Below, one piece after another: positions 1 through 10,915 of a stretch of 64,000 nucleotides of DNA (position 1 is its first letter; each line of letters starts with the position of its first letter). The stretch is taken from NCBI GenBank assembly GCA_947069175.1, contig CAMTDV010000013.1, positions 15,481,001 to 15,545,000 on the forward strand, given 5' to 3'. The DNA comes from Scalesia atractyloides (Eukaryota; Streptophyta; Magnoliopsida; Asterales; Asteraceae). The notes beneath the pieces were generated by a model. That model worked only from the letters and a program-made list of their open reading frames with translations, was not told the DNA's origin and searched no databases. The position numbers and the translations under genes were made by a program.

Positions 1-625
1 GGGCTTCCGGGGGTACTAGTAACCAACAACGGAAAACACGTATTTAGCTCGGTTGCTTATCCATAGTCAAACGTCCAGGTTGAAAGAACAAATCGAAACA
101 TTGTTGAAGGTATTAAAACCTGATTGGGAAGACACGACAATAACTGGCTCGAAGAGTTGCCTAATGTCTTATGGGCAATCCGAACAACCGAGAAGACAAG
201 CCATAAGAAAACACCTTACAGTCTAGTGTTTGGATCAAAAGTTGTAATCCCAGCGGAAATCGGAGTTCCAACACGGCGAATGCTCAACATAGACCTCAAA
301 TCAAACAAAACAGAGACCATGTTGAACTTGGAACTCCTCGGAGAAATTCGCGATCAAGCCCTGTGCAAGAAGCTAAGTATAAACAAAAGATGGAATCTTA
401 TTACAACACACGGTGAAGCACGAATGGTTCAAACCTGGAGACCTTGTACTCCGTAACAATGAAGCCAGTAAGAAAGAAAGTCAAGGAAAACTTGGCCCAA
501 AGTGGGAAGGACCATACACCATCCTTGAAGCCCACAAGGGAGTGTCTTACAAACTAGCCGACGCCCAAGGCAAAAAGCTTCCCCGTCACTGGAATGGCAA
601 AAACCTTACAAGGTTCCATATCTAG
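1..625 (+). pseudogene. Tat-type Ty3/gypsy integrase, C-terminal fragment
   Basis: The frame reads as the end of a plant Ty3/gypsy integrase: the window edge cuts the catalytic core, and a NNWLEELPNVLWAIRTT block and the C-terminal WEGPYTILE strand follow. Integrase inserts the cDNA of the element into the nuclear genome. It is broken: stops lie within the first 120 bases, and the frame shifts near base 415 between the part ending at 456 and the part opening at 413. The C-terminus ends at 625 with no chromodomain, which fits the Tat lineage rather than the chromoviruses further right. The antisense gene downstream (1335..2590 and 15013..15490) supports Tat. Family assignment is inferred from motif style and layout. 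Confidence 0.75.
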
Positions 626-1334
626 CCAAAATATCTTAGAAAGTATTTTGAGAGTTGTTCTAATCTCCCTTTGTAACAAAAAAATTATCTTGAATGAATG
701 AATGATGGATGAAGTTTCTTTATCAAATTTTTATTTCTATCCTATAATCAGGTTGAGAACCTAGCAAAAAACTCCATGGTAGGGGCCATGAAAGGGGATG
801 AGCTCCCAGGCCACATCGCTCAATAGGTTCGAGGGTTAATGGATCCTATATAAGGGGTGAGTTCCTAAATCAATACAACTCCATGAGACTTAGCAAACTT
901 TTCAAAAAAACATTTCTCATAGACGGGTTTGAGCAGCCTACATCAAATGTTCCTTAAGCTTTAACAATGGCTTAAGAACCAAAAAACACCAAGTGAGTGT
1001 TATATATAGGATAAGCGATGTGTCTTCTTATTAACAATACTTTAAGGCTAAGTGACTGTAGCACTCAACCCTTCAAGGTATAAGTAAGAAAAGGTACACA
1101 ACTAAAAACAAAGACAACATAACAAACCATGAAAAAACACAAGGGAATAATAGAGCAACATAACGTAAAAAGGTAACCATCGCAACGGCCTTAAAGGCCA
1201 GATAACCCACATATTGTCCTAAGCCTTAAAGACTTCCACCACCAGAGGGAGCTAAACGGTTCCCTTTAAAGAAAGCATGTTCAAAAAGTACATAACAAAA
1301 TATTGTCTGAAATGCTAAGAAAGCTACAAATTAA
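626..1334. other. Non-coding spacer of the Tat-type element
   Basis: No open frame of note on either strand. It lies between the integrase stop and the end of the antisense gene, the position where Tat elements have a long untranslated region. I see AT-rich, unremarkable sequence and no LTR terminus or tRNA-like sequence. Confidence 0.5.
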
Positions 1335-2590
1335 TTAAACATCAACAAAAGGCTTGGAAACACCAGCATCACCAACCTTAGCCTTCTTCACCTTTCTCCC
1401 CTTCTTAGCCTTCTGGCGACCTGCAACCGCAGCCTCAGAGGCTTCAAGGCTTGCTTCCTTCGAGCCTTCACCACCGTCTGTAAAAGTCTCTTCACTATCT
1501 CCCGAGCATGAAGGCTTTTGGGAGAGAGACTTAAGCACCTCATCACACACGGCCTCGTTAAGGCCATGGGGTTTCAACTCCTGAAGGGTAGAGAGAGGTT
1601 TGCCAAAGCATTCGGAGACTTCACCCACATAAGGGTAAGTCGAATGCTCCATATCCAAAACAACATCCTGGAAGACCTTGAAGGCTTGAGGCTGATAGAA
1701 GGAAGACTTGTCTTGAGGCTCCCCAAACTCCCAGGCTTTGTAACTAGCAACAAAGCCTTGATGTCTCCCATGATCAAGGAGTTTGCCACAAACACCACCC
1801 AAGGCCCTGTTAAATTAAGAAGAGTGAAGAAGATAGGTGACTACCTGATGGAAGCCATGCTCGATAAGCCATTTGTTGTGACTAGTCACCTAAGCCAGAG
1901 AAGCCTCTAGTTTTTCCTTCTCCTCTAAAAAGGCTTTCTCTCGAACATTCAAAGCCTCCACCTCCTTCTTCAACTCGTTCACCTCAACCTCAAGATTTTT
2001 CCTTCACAGCAAAGCCCACACTCTCCTTCTTTAAGGCAGCCATAGAAGCCTTCATCTCCTCCCTTTTCTTCGAAAAGCCTTAAACTCTTGCATCGTCTTA
2101 CGAAAATAGGGCCACACCCTCAGGATCAAGGCTGAAAGATTACAAGCAGCCAACATCATCTTCGATATCATCTGATCATCCTCCATTGACGAACAGGAGT
2201 CTCGAACACCAGGTGGAGCAAAATGAGGCAGCACATCCTCACAAACAGATGATGATGCAAAGCTGTCATCAACCGTAACCTTCCAACCCGGCACGTAAAC
2301 CTCCTCAGAGCCGGCATCAGTGGAACTTTCAACAGCCTTTCATGAGCCCTTTAACCCTACAACCTTTTTCCCTGCCGCTTTACTCTCTTTACCAATAATC
2401 AAGGGCAGCTCCTTCTTCTTACCTTCAACCACAACTTCCAAATCACCTTAAACCTCTATATCATCACTCAACTCTACAGGTTCAGAACCAGATGGTTGAT
2501 CAGCAGCTTTTATCATACAAGGACTTGAACGACGAGTAGAAACTTTCGTAGCAACAACCTTGGTAAACCCCTTAACATTGGGAACATTCA
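1335..2590 (-). pseudogene. Tat antisense extra gene ('putative gypsy-type transposase' family), 3' part
   Basis: Read on minus, three stretches (2590..2448, 2294..2052, 1802..1335) carry one protein in several frames: an acidic Ser-rich part, a segment with MEDDQMISKMMLAACNLSA, then a Lys/Ala-rich tail. Plant Tat elements often carry such an ORF antisense to pol between pol and the 3' LTR; databases label it a gypsy-type transposase domain although no transposase activity is established. The other half lies at 15013..15490, and element A sits exactly between with duplicated ATTCA. An in-frame TAA ends the first stretch near 2448 and frames shift afterwards, so it is not functional as it stands. 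The family is recognised from general pattern, not by search. Confidence 0.6.
2586..2590. repeat. Target site duplication of element A, left copy (ATTCA)
   Basis: ATTCA directly precedes the TGTCACACC terminus of the left LTR and is repeated at 15013..15017 directly after the right LTR. A 5-bp duplication is what Ty3/gypsy integrases produce. Confidence 0.9.
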
Positions 2591-3400
2591 TGTCACACCC
2601 TGACCCGCAGCGGAAATAAAAGTCGGGGCATGATTGGGTTTTCATCAAAGCTCATGACATTTACTATATCTAAGTTTCATATTTATTATTGTAAATTTAA
2701 AGAAAATATCCTAACACAAAGAAACATAGAAACATAGGAAATATTGTTCTAAACAAAACATATTTTATTCTTCTTCTAAAGCCAATCCTAAGTGTTCCTC
2801 TCCTCAGTCTGTCCACATGTATCATGTGAAAATAAAAGTTTGGGTCAAGGCTCAATCAGACGGAGCCGATCTAATGAGGCAAGCGATGCTCAACTCGTAT
2901 CCAACGAGGAACTGATGGGCCTTATGTGAATGATTGCACTGAAATGATATAATATAACCACATTTAACAACAAGAATAAAAATAACATTAGATCACATAA
3001 TGGTGTTAGCACAAGTGTTTGAATAAATAAAATATGTAAACGACACATGATACACCCCAAAACATGAACAAAAAGGGGAATTCGAAAGGATTCACTCACA
3101 TTGGATGCGTTTCCTTGGATTGACGACGGACGCGCACGATTTTGGATTTAACCAACGAGAGAAACTAACCTAAATAATCACGTAATAATTCGATAAATAA
3201 ATAAAATTTTTTATTTGAAATTGTTATTTTTACTTAATGCTTTTTATTAGATTTTTAGGTTTATTTTTGTGAAAGCTTTAAAAACCATAATTTTAAGTAT
3301 TTTAATTAATTTTTAGTGAAAATAAAAAAGAATTTGATTATAAAAAAATACCCTTTTTTCAGGGTTTGACCGGTTCGACCGTTTGACTGTGTAGTTATTG

Positions 3401-3815
3401 GCAGCGTGTGAGGTTCGAACTTGTGACCTCCCGTATATGTGCACGCAGCTCTACCAACTGAGCTACGTCTCTAACCCGAAATAATCTCTAATTTAATTAT
3501 TCTTATATACTAGTTAGGCTATTACAGAATTTATTTAATTTAAAAAGGTTTATAAATGTCATTGAACCGGTGCATACTCTCTGGATCGAAACCGCGACCT
3601 TTACTTTGTTTGCACCCAGCCCTACCAACTGAGCTGGGTGTCTAACCCACTATTATTTGAAATCATATTATATTTATCAACTCCTTGAAAGATGCTCTGA
3701 ATACTTTTTAAAAAATGGTTTTTATTTCAGAAAGCCGGAAATGCACAAGATTCGAACCGGGACATGCTTGTATAAAATGCACACAGTCCACCACTGGACT
3801 GTGTGTCTAACCCGG
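3401..3815 (-). other. Array of three tRNA-like modules in the 3' LTR of A
   Basis: Three modules (about 3478..3401, 3648..3571, 3815..3741 on minus) each begin GGGTTAGA(G/C)AC. Each then has an A-box-like segment (TAGCTCAGTTGG, CAGCTCAGTTGG, CAGTCCAGTGG) inside an extended hairpin, and about 40 bases later a B-box (AGTTCGAACCT, GGTTTCGATCC, GGTTCGAATC). The hairpins are 9-11 bp with different arm sequences, e.g. 3780..3805 is a near-perfect CACACAGTCCA..TGGACTGTGTG. The acceptor stem of a true tRNA is absent, so these are not tRNA genes. The role is unknown; pol III promoter or RNA structure are possibilities. Confidence 0.65.
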
Positions 3816-4360
3816 TTTATAACCCGTTTTTAGTTATATTAATAAACTCTTTAAAACTTCATCTTCTTCACAAATAAGAACAGAATTCAAAACCCGACTG
3901 CAATTTCATTTTAAACAGATTTGATTTGTTGCTTTAAGAATCAAAACACACTAAACAGAAAGTATTACAAGGATTTAGAGGATTATACCGACTAAAAGCA
4001 AGATCTTGGTTTTCCGGTGATGTTTTCCGGCGAGTGCAAGTAGTTTCTGGCGGCAAAGAAACTTGATTAGAGAGATTAGAGTGGGGATTTGAAAGAGTGG
4101 ACAGGTTGGAGTGATAATTCAGTGGGTATTTATACAATAAGCAAACGAATTCGGTTTCAGTTTCAAAACCAAAATCATGGTCAATGATTTCAAATTGACA
4201 AAAACTGATATTAACATCAGTAACACTTGATCATGTGCAAAGAAAAACCGTTATTTGCAATGATGAGTTTGATTAGGTTTGGGCGGTTACAGACTTGATC
4301 TTGCAGGTTATTCGCGGGTTTCATTTTAAATTTTATTTGTTGCCAATCTTAAACAATAAG

Positions 4361-4430
4361 TGTGTGTGGTCCAGTGATGTTTTGGTGTGTCAGAGTTTGT
4401 GGGGACCCGGGTTCCACTCCCGGCTACCCC
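4361..4430 (+). other. Antisense-strand tRNA-like module in the 3' LTR of A
   Basis: On plus, opposite to the LTR's own sense: TGGTCCAGTGATG (A-box-like), then about 40 bases later ACCCGGGTTCCACTCCCGG (T-arm-like stem with B-box, one base off consensus). Homologues stand in the other four LTRs. Confidence 0.55.
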
Positions 4431-4638
4431 TTTTGTTTATTTTATTTTATTTTTATTATTTTAAGGTTAAATTACTTTTTTTATTCTTTTATTGGTTATT
4501 ATTTAGTTATGTAATTATTTATTATCTATAAATAACAAAATTAAATAACACAATTAAATAAATGCACAATGAACTTCTAATAAATACTTGATTCTCAAAC
4601 GGAGCGGGTTTTGGAACCCGTTTTACATGAATGTTACA

Positions 4639-4655
4639 GTATCCCCTACTTTTAG
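4639..4655 (-). other. Polypurine tract of element A
   Basis: On minus, CTAAAAGTAGGGGATAC abuts the 3' LTR; element D has nearly the same sequence at 58984..59000. It primes plus-strand DNA synthesis. Confidence 0.8.
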
Positions 4656-6683
4656 AAATTTCGTCCTGAAATTTAGGTAGAAGTTGTAACTGGGAAAAGA
4701 TGCGGGTATTTTTCACGCATTGAGTCTTCGCGTTCCCAATAAACTCAGGTCCTCGTTTTGACTCCCAACGCACCCTGACTATTGGAATACGACTTCGTCT
4801 TAAACGCTTTTCACCGAAGTCCATGATTTCTACAGGTATTTCAACAAAATGCATAGATTCATCGATCTGAATATCTTCCAATGGTATATGGAGGTTTTCG
4901 TCGGCGAGACACTTTTTAAAGTTTGATACATGGAATGTGGGATGAATTCTGTTGAGTTCTTCGGGTAGGTCAAGCTTGTATGCTACAGGACCAACTCTTT
5001 CAAGTATTTTCAATGGTCCCACATAGCGTAGTGCTAGCTTGCCTTTTTGACCAAAACGAACCACTCCCTTCCACGGTGATACCTTCAAAAGTACTTGATC
5101 ACCAACACAAAACTCCAGTGGCTTTCGTCATTTATCAGCGTAACTCTTTTGACGACTTCGAGCTGCTAGAAGATTATTGCAAATCTATAGAATTTTATTA
5201 GTCGTTTCTTGAATCAATTCAGGTCCAGTGATTTGTGCTTCACCAATTTCTATATAAGGCTTCAAAAGGAGCCATGCCGATGCTTGAATGATAACTATTG
5301 TTGTACGAAAATTCAACTAACGGTAGATGAGTATCCCAATTACCCTTGAAGTCTATGAACATGCTCACAACATGTCTTCTAGGGTTTGTATGGTGCGCTC
5401 AGATTGACCATCAGTTTGAGGGTGAAAGGCAGTGCTGAGATCTAATCGTGTACCCAAAGCTGATTGCACGGCTTGCCATGTTCGTGAAGTAAAACGGTCG
5501 TCTCAATCTGAAATGATACTTAAGGGCACACCATGACGGCTTACAATTTCATCAATATAGATACGGGCTAACTTCTCGTTCTTGTAGTCTTCACGGATTG
5601 GGATGAAATGAGCTGATTTAGTGAGACGATGAATGATAACCCAAATTATGTCATACCCACTGGAGATGCGAGGTAACCCGGTAATGAAGTCCATGATTAT
5701 GTTTTCCCACTTCCAAGCAGGTATTTCGGGTTGGACGAGTAATCCTGAAGGTCTTTGATGTTTAGCTTTTACCTTAGAACATGTAAGGCACTTGGAGATA
5801 AATATAGCGATATCTTTCTTCAAGATAGGGCACCAGTATGAGTATCGTAGATCTTGATACATCTTATCAGCACCTGGATGTATAGAGTATCGTGTTTTGT
5901 GAGCCTCATTAATAAGAAAATTACAAAGATTGTCGCGATCAGGTATCCAAATACGATTTAGATAGTAAAGGATACCATTGGACTTGGTTTCTATCTTAAT
6001 TTTAGCTCCACAAGATAATTCATCTCGCACATCATTTTCTGTGACAGAAATATGTTAAGCTGCTCAAATTCAATTTTGGAGGTCGGTTACAATTTGAGAA
6101 TACAAAAGATGGATGGATTTCGCATACTCTTTTTGACTAAGAGCATCAGCTACAACATTGGCTTTGCCAGGATGATATCGAATTTCACAATCGTAATCAT
6201 TTAAGAGTTCGACCCATCGTTGTTACCTCATGTTCAACTATTTTTGATTGAAGATATGTTGAAGGCTCTTGTGGTCAGTGTAAATTTCACACTTGGTACC
6301 ATAGAGATAGTGTCTCCATATCTTTAGAGCGAACACAACTGCTCCAAGTTCTAGGTCGTGAGTGGTATAGTTCTTTTCATGCACTTTGAGTTGCCTTGAG
6401 GCATAGGCTATCACCTTTCCTCTTTGCATTAGAACGCAACCTAAACCTTGCCCTGACGTGTCGCAATAAACCACAAAGTCTTCGCAACCATCAGGAAGTG
6501 TAAGGATAGGTGCATCACAAAGTTTTTGCTTCAACGTTTGGAAAGCCTATTCTTGCTAGGGCCCCCAAATGAAAGATTTACCCTTGTGAGTCAAGGCTGT
6601 GAGTGGGACGGCGATACGAGAAAAATTTGCAATGAAACGTCGATAATAACCAGCTAGACCAAGAAATGATCTAACTTCGGTAG
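4656..6683 (-). pseudogene. Element A pol, 3' part: RNase H, integrase, chromodomain
   Basis: Reading from the insertion of B: end of RT (SFLGLAGYYRRF region), RNase H (6534..6238, with VVYCDTSGQGLGCVL and YTDHKSLQHIF), a zinc-binding HTRYSIHPGADKMYQDLRY block and the integrase core (6030..5503, MDFITGLP and GVPLSIISD around catalytic Asp residues). The C-terminal domain and a chromodomain-like tail follow (5088..4740; LRRSRIPIVRVRWESKRGPE). Integrase inserts the cDNA; a chromodomain in this lineage directs insertion to marked chromatin. Stops and frameshifts separate the blocks (near 6235, 5500, 5100 and 4740). It is joined in sense to 9363..10915 across the solo LTR. Confidence 0.85.
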
Positions 6684-6688
6684 GAGTG
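6684..6688. repeat. Target site duplication of solo LTR B, left copy (GAGTG)
   Basis: GAGTG lies before TGTCACACC of B and is repeated at 9358..9362. With one copy removed, the pol frame of element A runs across the join without a gap. Confidence 0.92.
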
Positions 6689-7850
6689 TGTCACACCCCG
6701 ACCCGCAGCGGAATAAGAGTCGGGGCATAATTGGGTTATCACAAAAGCTCATGATATTTACTAATATGTTTCATATTCATTTAATTCAAAATTACATTCT
6801 CAATAATCCAAACATGTTCATACAAATACAAAGAAAAATAATCAACTAAACAATCCAAGCTCTAAACCAGTTTATTCTTCTAAGCCAATCCTATGTGTTT
6901 CTTGCTGCAGCTGGGTCACCTGTATCATGTGTAAAAATGGGGGTTTTTGGGTCAACATAAGTTGGCGAGTGAACCTTGTTAGATAAACATTTATTATTGA
7001 TTTCTTGTTATCTTTATCAAGGAAAAATTGTGCAATAGTCATATGTGAGCAAATGTAAATAATCAAACAATAGCAATAACAACCATAAACAATAACATAC
7101 AATAACATACAATAACATATGAACTTGCATGAATATATAACATGAATGAAACTGCATATGTTGGCACCGTCACGTTCACGCTCATAATGTAATGGGGAAC
7201 TGACGGCCTATGATGAATGTCTGTGCGATCAAGGCTCAATCAAACGGAGCCGATCGTATGTTGGCAACGCCCGGTTCACGCTCATAATGTAATGGGGAAC
7301 TGCTCAACGCTCATAATGTAATGGGGAGCGGCGGGCTATGATATTGCATGTACTGAAAATAATAAATTAAATCTAAACAATAACCACATAAACAGTTGAT
7401 ACAAGCTGAATACACATTTGTTCATGGATATGATGTATGCACAATGATTTAAATATAATAAATGGTAAGACACATGATACACCCCAAAAACGTGATTAAA
7501 ACGGGAATTTGTAGAGATTCATTCACATTGGGTGCGTTCGGTTGAAGATGATGAAATGCGCACGAGTTTGAAGGATTGATCAACGAGGATTAACTAACCT
7601 AAATAATAACGGAAGGTATAGTAAATGAGTGGATTTTATTAATAATTTTAATAGGATTTTTAGATATATTTTTGTGAGTTTAAGGCTATTTCCTATCTTT
7701 AAAAACATTATTTTTAAGTATTTTTAATTGATTTTTAAATTAAATTAAATAAATAAAAATTAAAAAATGTTGACTTTTGCGTTGACCATTGACCGTTGAC
7801 TGCTTGACTGTGACTGTTGACTGTTTGACTGGTTCTATTGTGTGTATGTA

Positions 7851-8268
7851 TGCGCCGGGCAGGACTCGAACCCGAGACCTCCCGTACGCATGCACGCAGC
7901 TCTACCAACTGAGCTACGTGTCTAACCCGAAATAATTCTGTTTTTAATTATATTTATATACTATTTTAGTTTATTCAAAATTCTTTTATTTTCAAAAAAG
8001 GTTTTAATCATCGAACCGGAGTGTGCAACAGGTCTCGAACCCGGGACCTGTGGGTTAGTGTTGCACACAGTCCACCGCTGGACTGTGTGTCTAACCTGGT
8101 TAATATACCGATTTTTATTATACTTAACATCTATCGTAAGTTAATCCGGTTCAGTTAGAAAAATAAAACATCTTTATTACAGAGCATACGTGTGTGTCAA
8201 GGATCGAACTCGCGGCGTGTGATATATGTGCGCACACAGTCCACCGCTGGACTGTGTGTCTAACCCGA
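7851..8268 (-). other. Array of three tRNA-like modules in solo LTR B
   Basis: Modules at about 7929..7851, 8099..8021 and 8268..8190 (minus). B-boxes are strong (GGGTTCGAGTCC, GGGTTCGAGACC, GAGTTCGATCC). The first hairpin is ACGTAGCTC..GAGCTGCGT with loop AGTTGGTA. The second and third are CACACAGTCCA..TGGACTGTGTG with loop GCGG. Order and spacing match the arrays in A and D, but the middle module uses the CACACAGTCC-type hairpin where A has CACCCAGCTC. Confidence 0.68.
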
Positions 8269-9092
8269 GATAATATCCAAATTATATTAAACTTATAAAC
8301 AATCTAACTTCATCTTCTTCGTTTCAATATCACAGACTACGATTACTCTACTGGTTCTTGATTAATTCGATTGACAAACATTCAAATGACTAAAATGAAA
8401 TGGCAGAGAAGATTTTGGAAGTAAACATACCGGAGAAACGATTTATCTCAGAATTCCGGTGAAGTCGTCGGCTCTGTTTTTATGGATTTCGTCTGAGCGG
8501 ACATATTATCAATTTGATTAGCTAAATGCGGAATTGAAGCACTGAACAAGGATTACCAGAGGGTTTAAAATACTATACCGTTTCACAGCGAGAATTGGGA
8601 ACTTTCAGAAGTTTTCCGGCGAGAGTGAATTATCCGATATCGACGTCTGAAACTGATTCCGATTGAAGGGTTTGAGTTAGCAAAAGCTTAACAACTGATA
8701 GACGATGAAAGAAATGAGAGACTTACTGATTTGATGGAAGACACGGTTTTCCGGCGAAAGTCCGGCGAGTTCAAATAGCTTTTCCGACGAATGAAAGTAG
8801 TGCGAAAGTGAAATTAAAGGTCTGCAGATGTGTTTGAGTCGCGAGAGGGGACTATGATTGGAGTAATTCAGGAAATGCAGGTTTTCGGTTATTAAAACCG
8901 ATCAACTCTTGAATTCAAGTCCATTCAAAGCTAAATTGATTGGAGGTGTCGGTGTATCGGTTATTTACAGAAACCGCGAACACTCAAACGTTTTTGGATG
9001 TTTGGAAACCGGTAACGGTTTCAGTTAGCGTAAACAGATCGATTCATGGTTAAACATAAGGTTTAATTGATTCCTAGAACTAACAGAAAACA

Positions 9093-9173
9093 TCAAGTGG
9101 TGGAGTGGTTATGAGTGCGCGTGTTAAGTCTTTAGGTCTTTCCGGCTGACCCGGGTTCGAGTCCCGGCAGCCT
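9093..9173 (+). other. Antisense-strand tRNA-like module in solo LTR B
   Basis: Closest in the window to a real tRNA (Ser/Leu type). It has TGGTGGAGTGGTTA, which matches a pol III A-box, and about 45 bases later ACCCGGGTTCGAGTCCCGG, a perfect 5-bp T stem around a B-box. A 7-bp acceptor stem is not evident, so it is tRNA-derived or tRNA-like rather than a gene. Confidence 0.65.
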
Positions 9174-9357
9174 GTTTTTCATTTTATTTATTTTATTTTT
9201 ACTTTTTATCAATTATAACTTTTATATTCTAGTTTGTTTATTAATTATGCATCATTAAAAATTAAAATTGACATAAATACGCAACGAAACATTTATAACT
9301 TGATATTCGATTACAAACGAAGCGGGTTTGGAAAACCCGTTTTTGACAAATGTTACA

Positions 9358-9362
9358 GAGTG
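9358..9362. repeat. Target site duplication of solo LTR B, right copy (GAGTG)
   Basis: Identical to 6684..6688. Confidence 0.92.
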
Positions 9363-10915
9363 CGTGGCGCTTGCCATTCTTGCACCGCTTTGATCTTTGC
9401 AGGGTCGACATGAATCCCTTTGTTGTTAACGACATGACCAAGAAATTGTACCTCTTTTAACCAAAACTCACATTTCGAGAACTTAGCATAAAGCTTTTCG
9501 GTCCTCAAGAGTGTTAGGATGAGTCAAAGATGTCGCTCATGATCGGATTTGGTCTTAGAATAGATAAGAATATCATCAATGAAAACTATGACAAAACGAT
9601 CGAGGTAGGGTTTACACACCCTATTCATCAAATCCATGAAAACAGCAGGAGCATTGGTCAAACCAAAAGGCATAACCATGAACTCATAGTGGCCGTAACG
9701 AGTTCGAAAAGCAGTCTTTGGAATGTCTTCTTCACGTACTCTAAGTTGGTGATAACCAGAATGAAGATCGATTTTTGAGAAACATGTGGCACCCTATAGT
9801 TGATCTAGAAGGTCATCGATACGATGTAAAGGATAACGGTTCTTGATAGTCAGCTTGTTGAGCTCTCTATAGTCGATACACATTCGAAAAGTTCCATATT
9901 TCTTCTTTACGAATAGAACCGGCGCACCCCACGGTGATGAGCTAGGACGTATAAATCCCTTGTCAGTCAGCTCTTGCAGCTGACTAGCTAACTCTTGCAT
10001 CTCAGATGGGGCTAACCGATATGGAGATTTTGCGACTGGTGTAGCACCAGGTACAAGATCGATTCGGAATTCGACTTCTCGCACAGAAGGAAGTCCTGAA
10101 ACATCGTCGGGAAAAACTTGAGGAAATTCTTTAACGATTGGAATGTCTTCGAGCTTCTTTTCCTTGCCTTCCTTTTTGACGATGTGAGCTAAAAATGCGA
10201 TATAGTCCTTGCGAAGGTATCTTCGAGCTTGAAGGCATGACATCAATTTGAGCCCTTTGAAGGGGGTTTCACCAAAGATACGTAAAGTTTGACCGTTAGC
10301 GAGAGGAATTCGAATAAACTTCTCATAACAAACAACTTCAGCATGATGCTGGCTAAGCCAGTCCATACCAATGATGATGTCGAAACTACCCAACTTCATA
10401 GGGATGAGATCAATTGGAAAGTCATGATCATTGAGGGTGAGAGTGCAATCACAAATAATTGAGTCTAACGTAATAGGTTCACCGTCAGCAACTTCCACCG
10501 TGAAGGATTCGGCTAGACTAACGCGAGGTAAATCAAGTATAGATTCGAACTCTAAGGACACGAAACTCATATCCGCACCAGTGTCAAATAGAATAGATGC
10601 ATAACTACCGTTAATGAGAAACGTACCGTTAACCACATTATTATCAGCTCTAGCTTGACTGGCATTGATGTTGAAAGCTCTTCCTCTTACGGGTGGATTG
10701 GCTTGATTGACTTGATTCACCGGATTAGCTTGAGCTTGAGCATTTATGATGTTTACCAAATGTGGGCAAGTGTTTCGGAAATGGGTTGGATCACCACAAT
10801 TGAAACATGCTCTGGCTGGTTGCATCATAGGGTAGTTAGGTTGATAGTAGGGTTGAGCCATGGGATGAGCAGGTGGTAAGGGTAGAGGTTGTTGGTATTG
10901 GGCTTGGCCTACCAC
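9363..10915 (-). pseudogene. Element A pol, 5' part: zinc knuckle, protease, reverse transcriptase
   Basis: Minus frame 10915..9794 holds a CCHC zinc knuckle (CFNCGDPTHFRNTC), an aspartic protease with intact LFDTGAD and the start of reverse transcriptase (GFIRPSSSPWGAPVLFVKKK). A TAG at about 9794 interrupts; RT continues to 9363 and keeps the FIDD catalytic motif near 9570. The protease processes the polyprotein; RT copies the RNA into cDNA. The remaining RT and RNase H lie beyond solo LTR B. Catalytic residues that are changed in element D are intact here. Confidence 0.85.

Larger units (their letters stand above)
2591..4638 (-). repeat. 3' LTR of element A
   Basis: 2,048 bp with TG..CA termini in the minus sense, adjacent to the polypurine tract at 4639. 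It aligns throughout with 12832..15012. Compared with that copy it lacks about 170 bp (bases 13088..13258 of the other LTR), with TCAA at both edges of the gap. It holds a minus TATA-like box (4128..4135), three minus-strand tRNA-like modules and one plus-strand module. Confidence 0.9.
6689..9357 (-). mobile_element. Solo LTR B (Tekay-like), inserted in pol of element A
   Basis: 2,669 bp with TG..CA ends, GAGTG on both sides and no internal region: the product of recombination between the two LTRs of a former full element. It belongs to the same superfamily as the LTRs of A and D (shared ends, shared U5 blocks, shared tRNA-like modules) but differs in detail. Near 7170..7335 it carries three copies of ACGCTCATAATGTAATGGGG. 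It contains several CCGGCGA-rich patches (8400..8780) and no coding frame. Confidence 0.92.

Noticed and set aside
9093..9173. True tRNA-Ser or tRNA-Leu gene
   Set aside because: A-box and T arm are excellent, but no 7-bp acceptor stem and no standard anticodon arm can be formed, and homologues occur at the same place in every LTR.
9530..9778. 82-aa plus frame
   Set aside because: Shadow of the reverse transcriptase of element A on minus.
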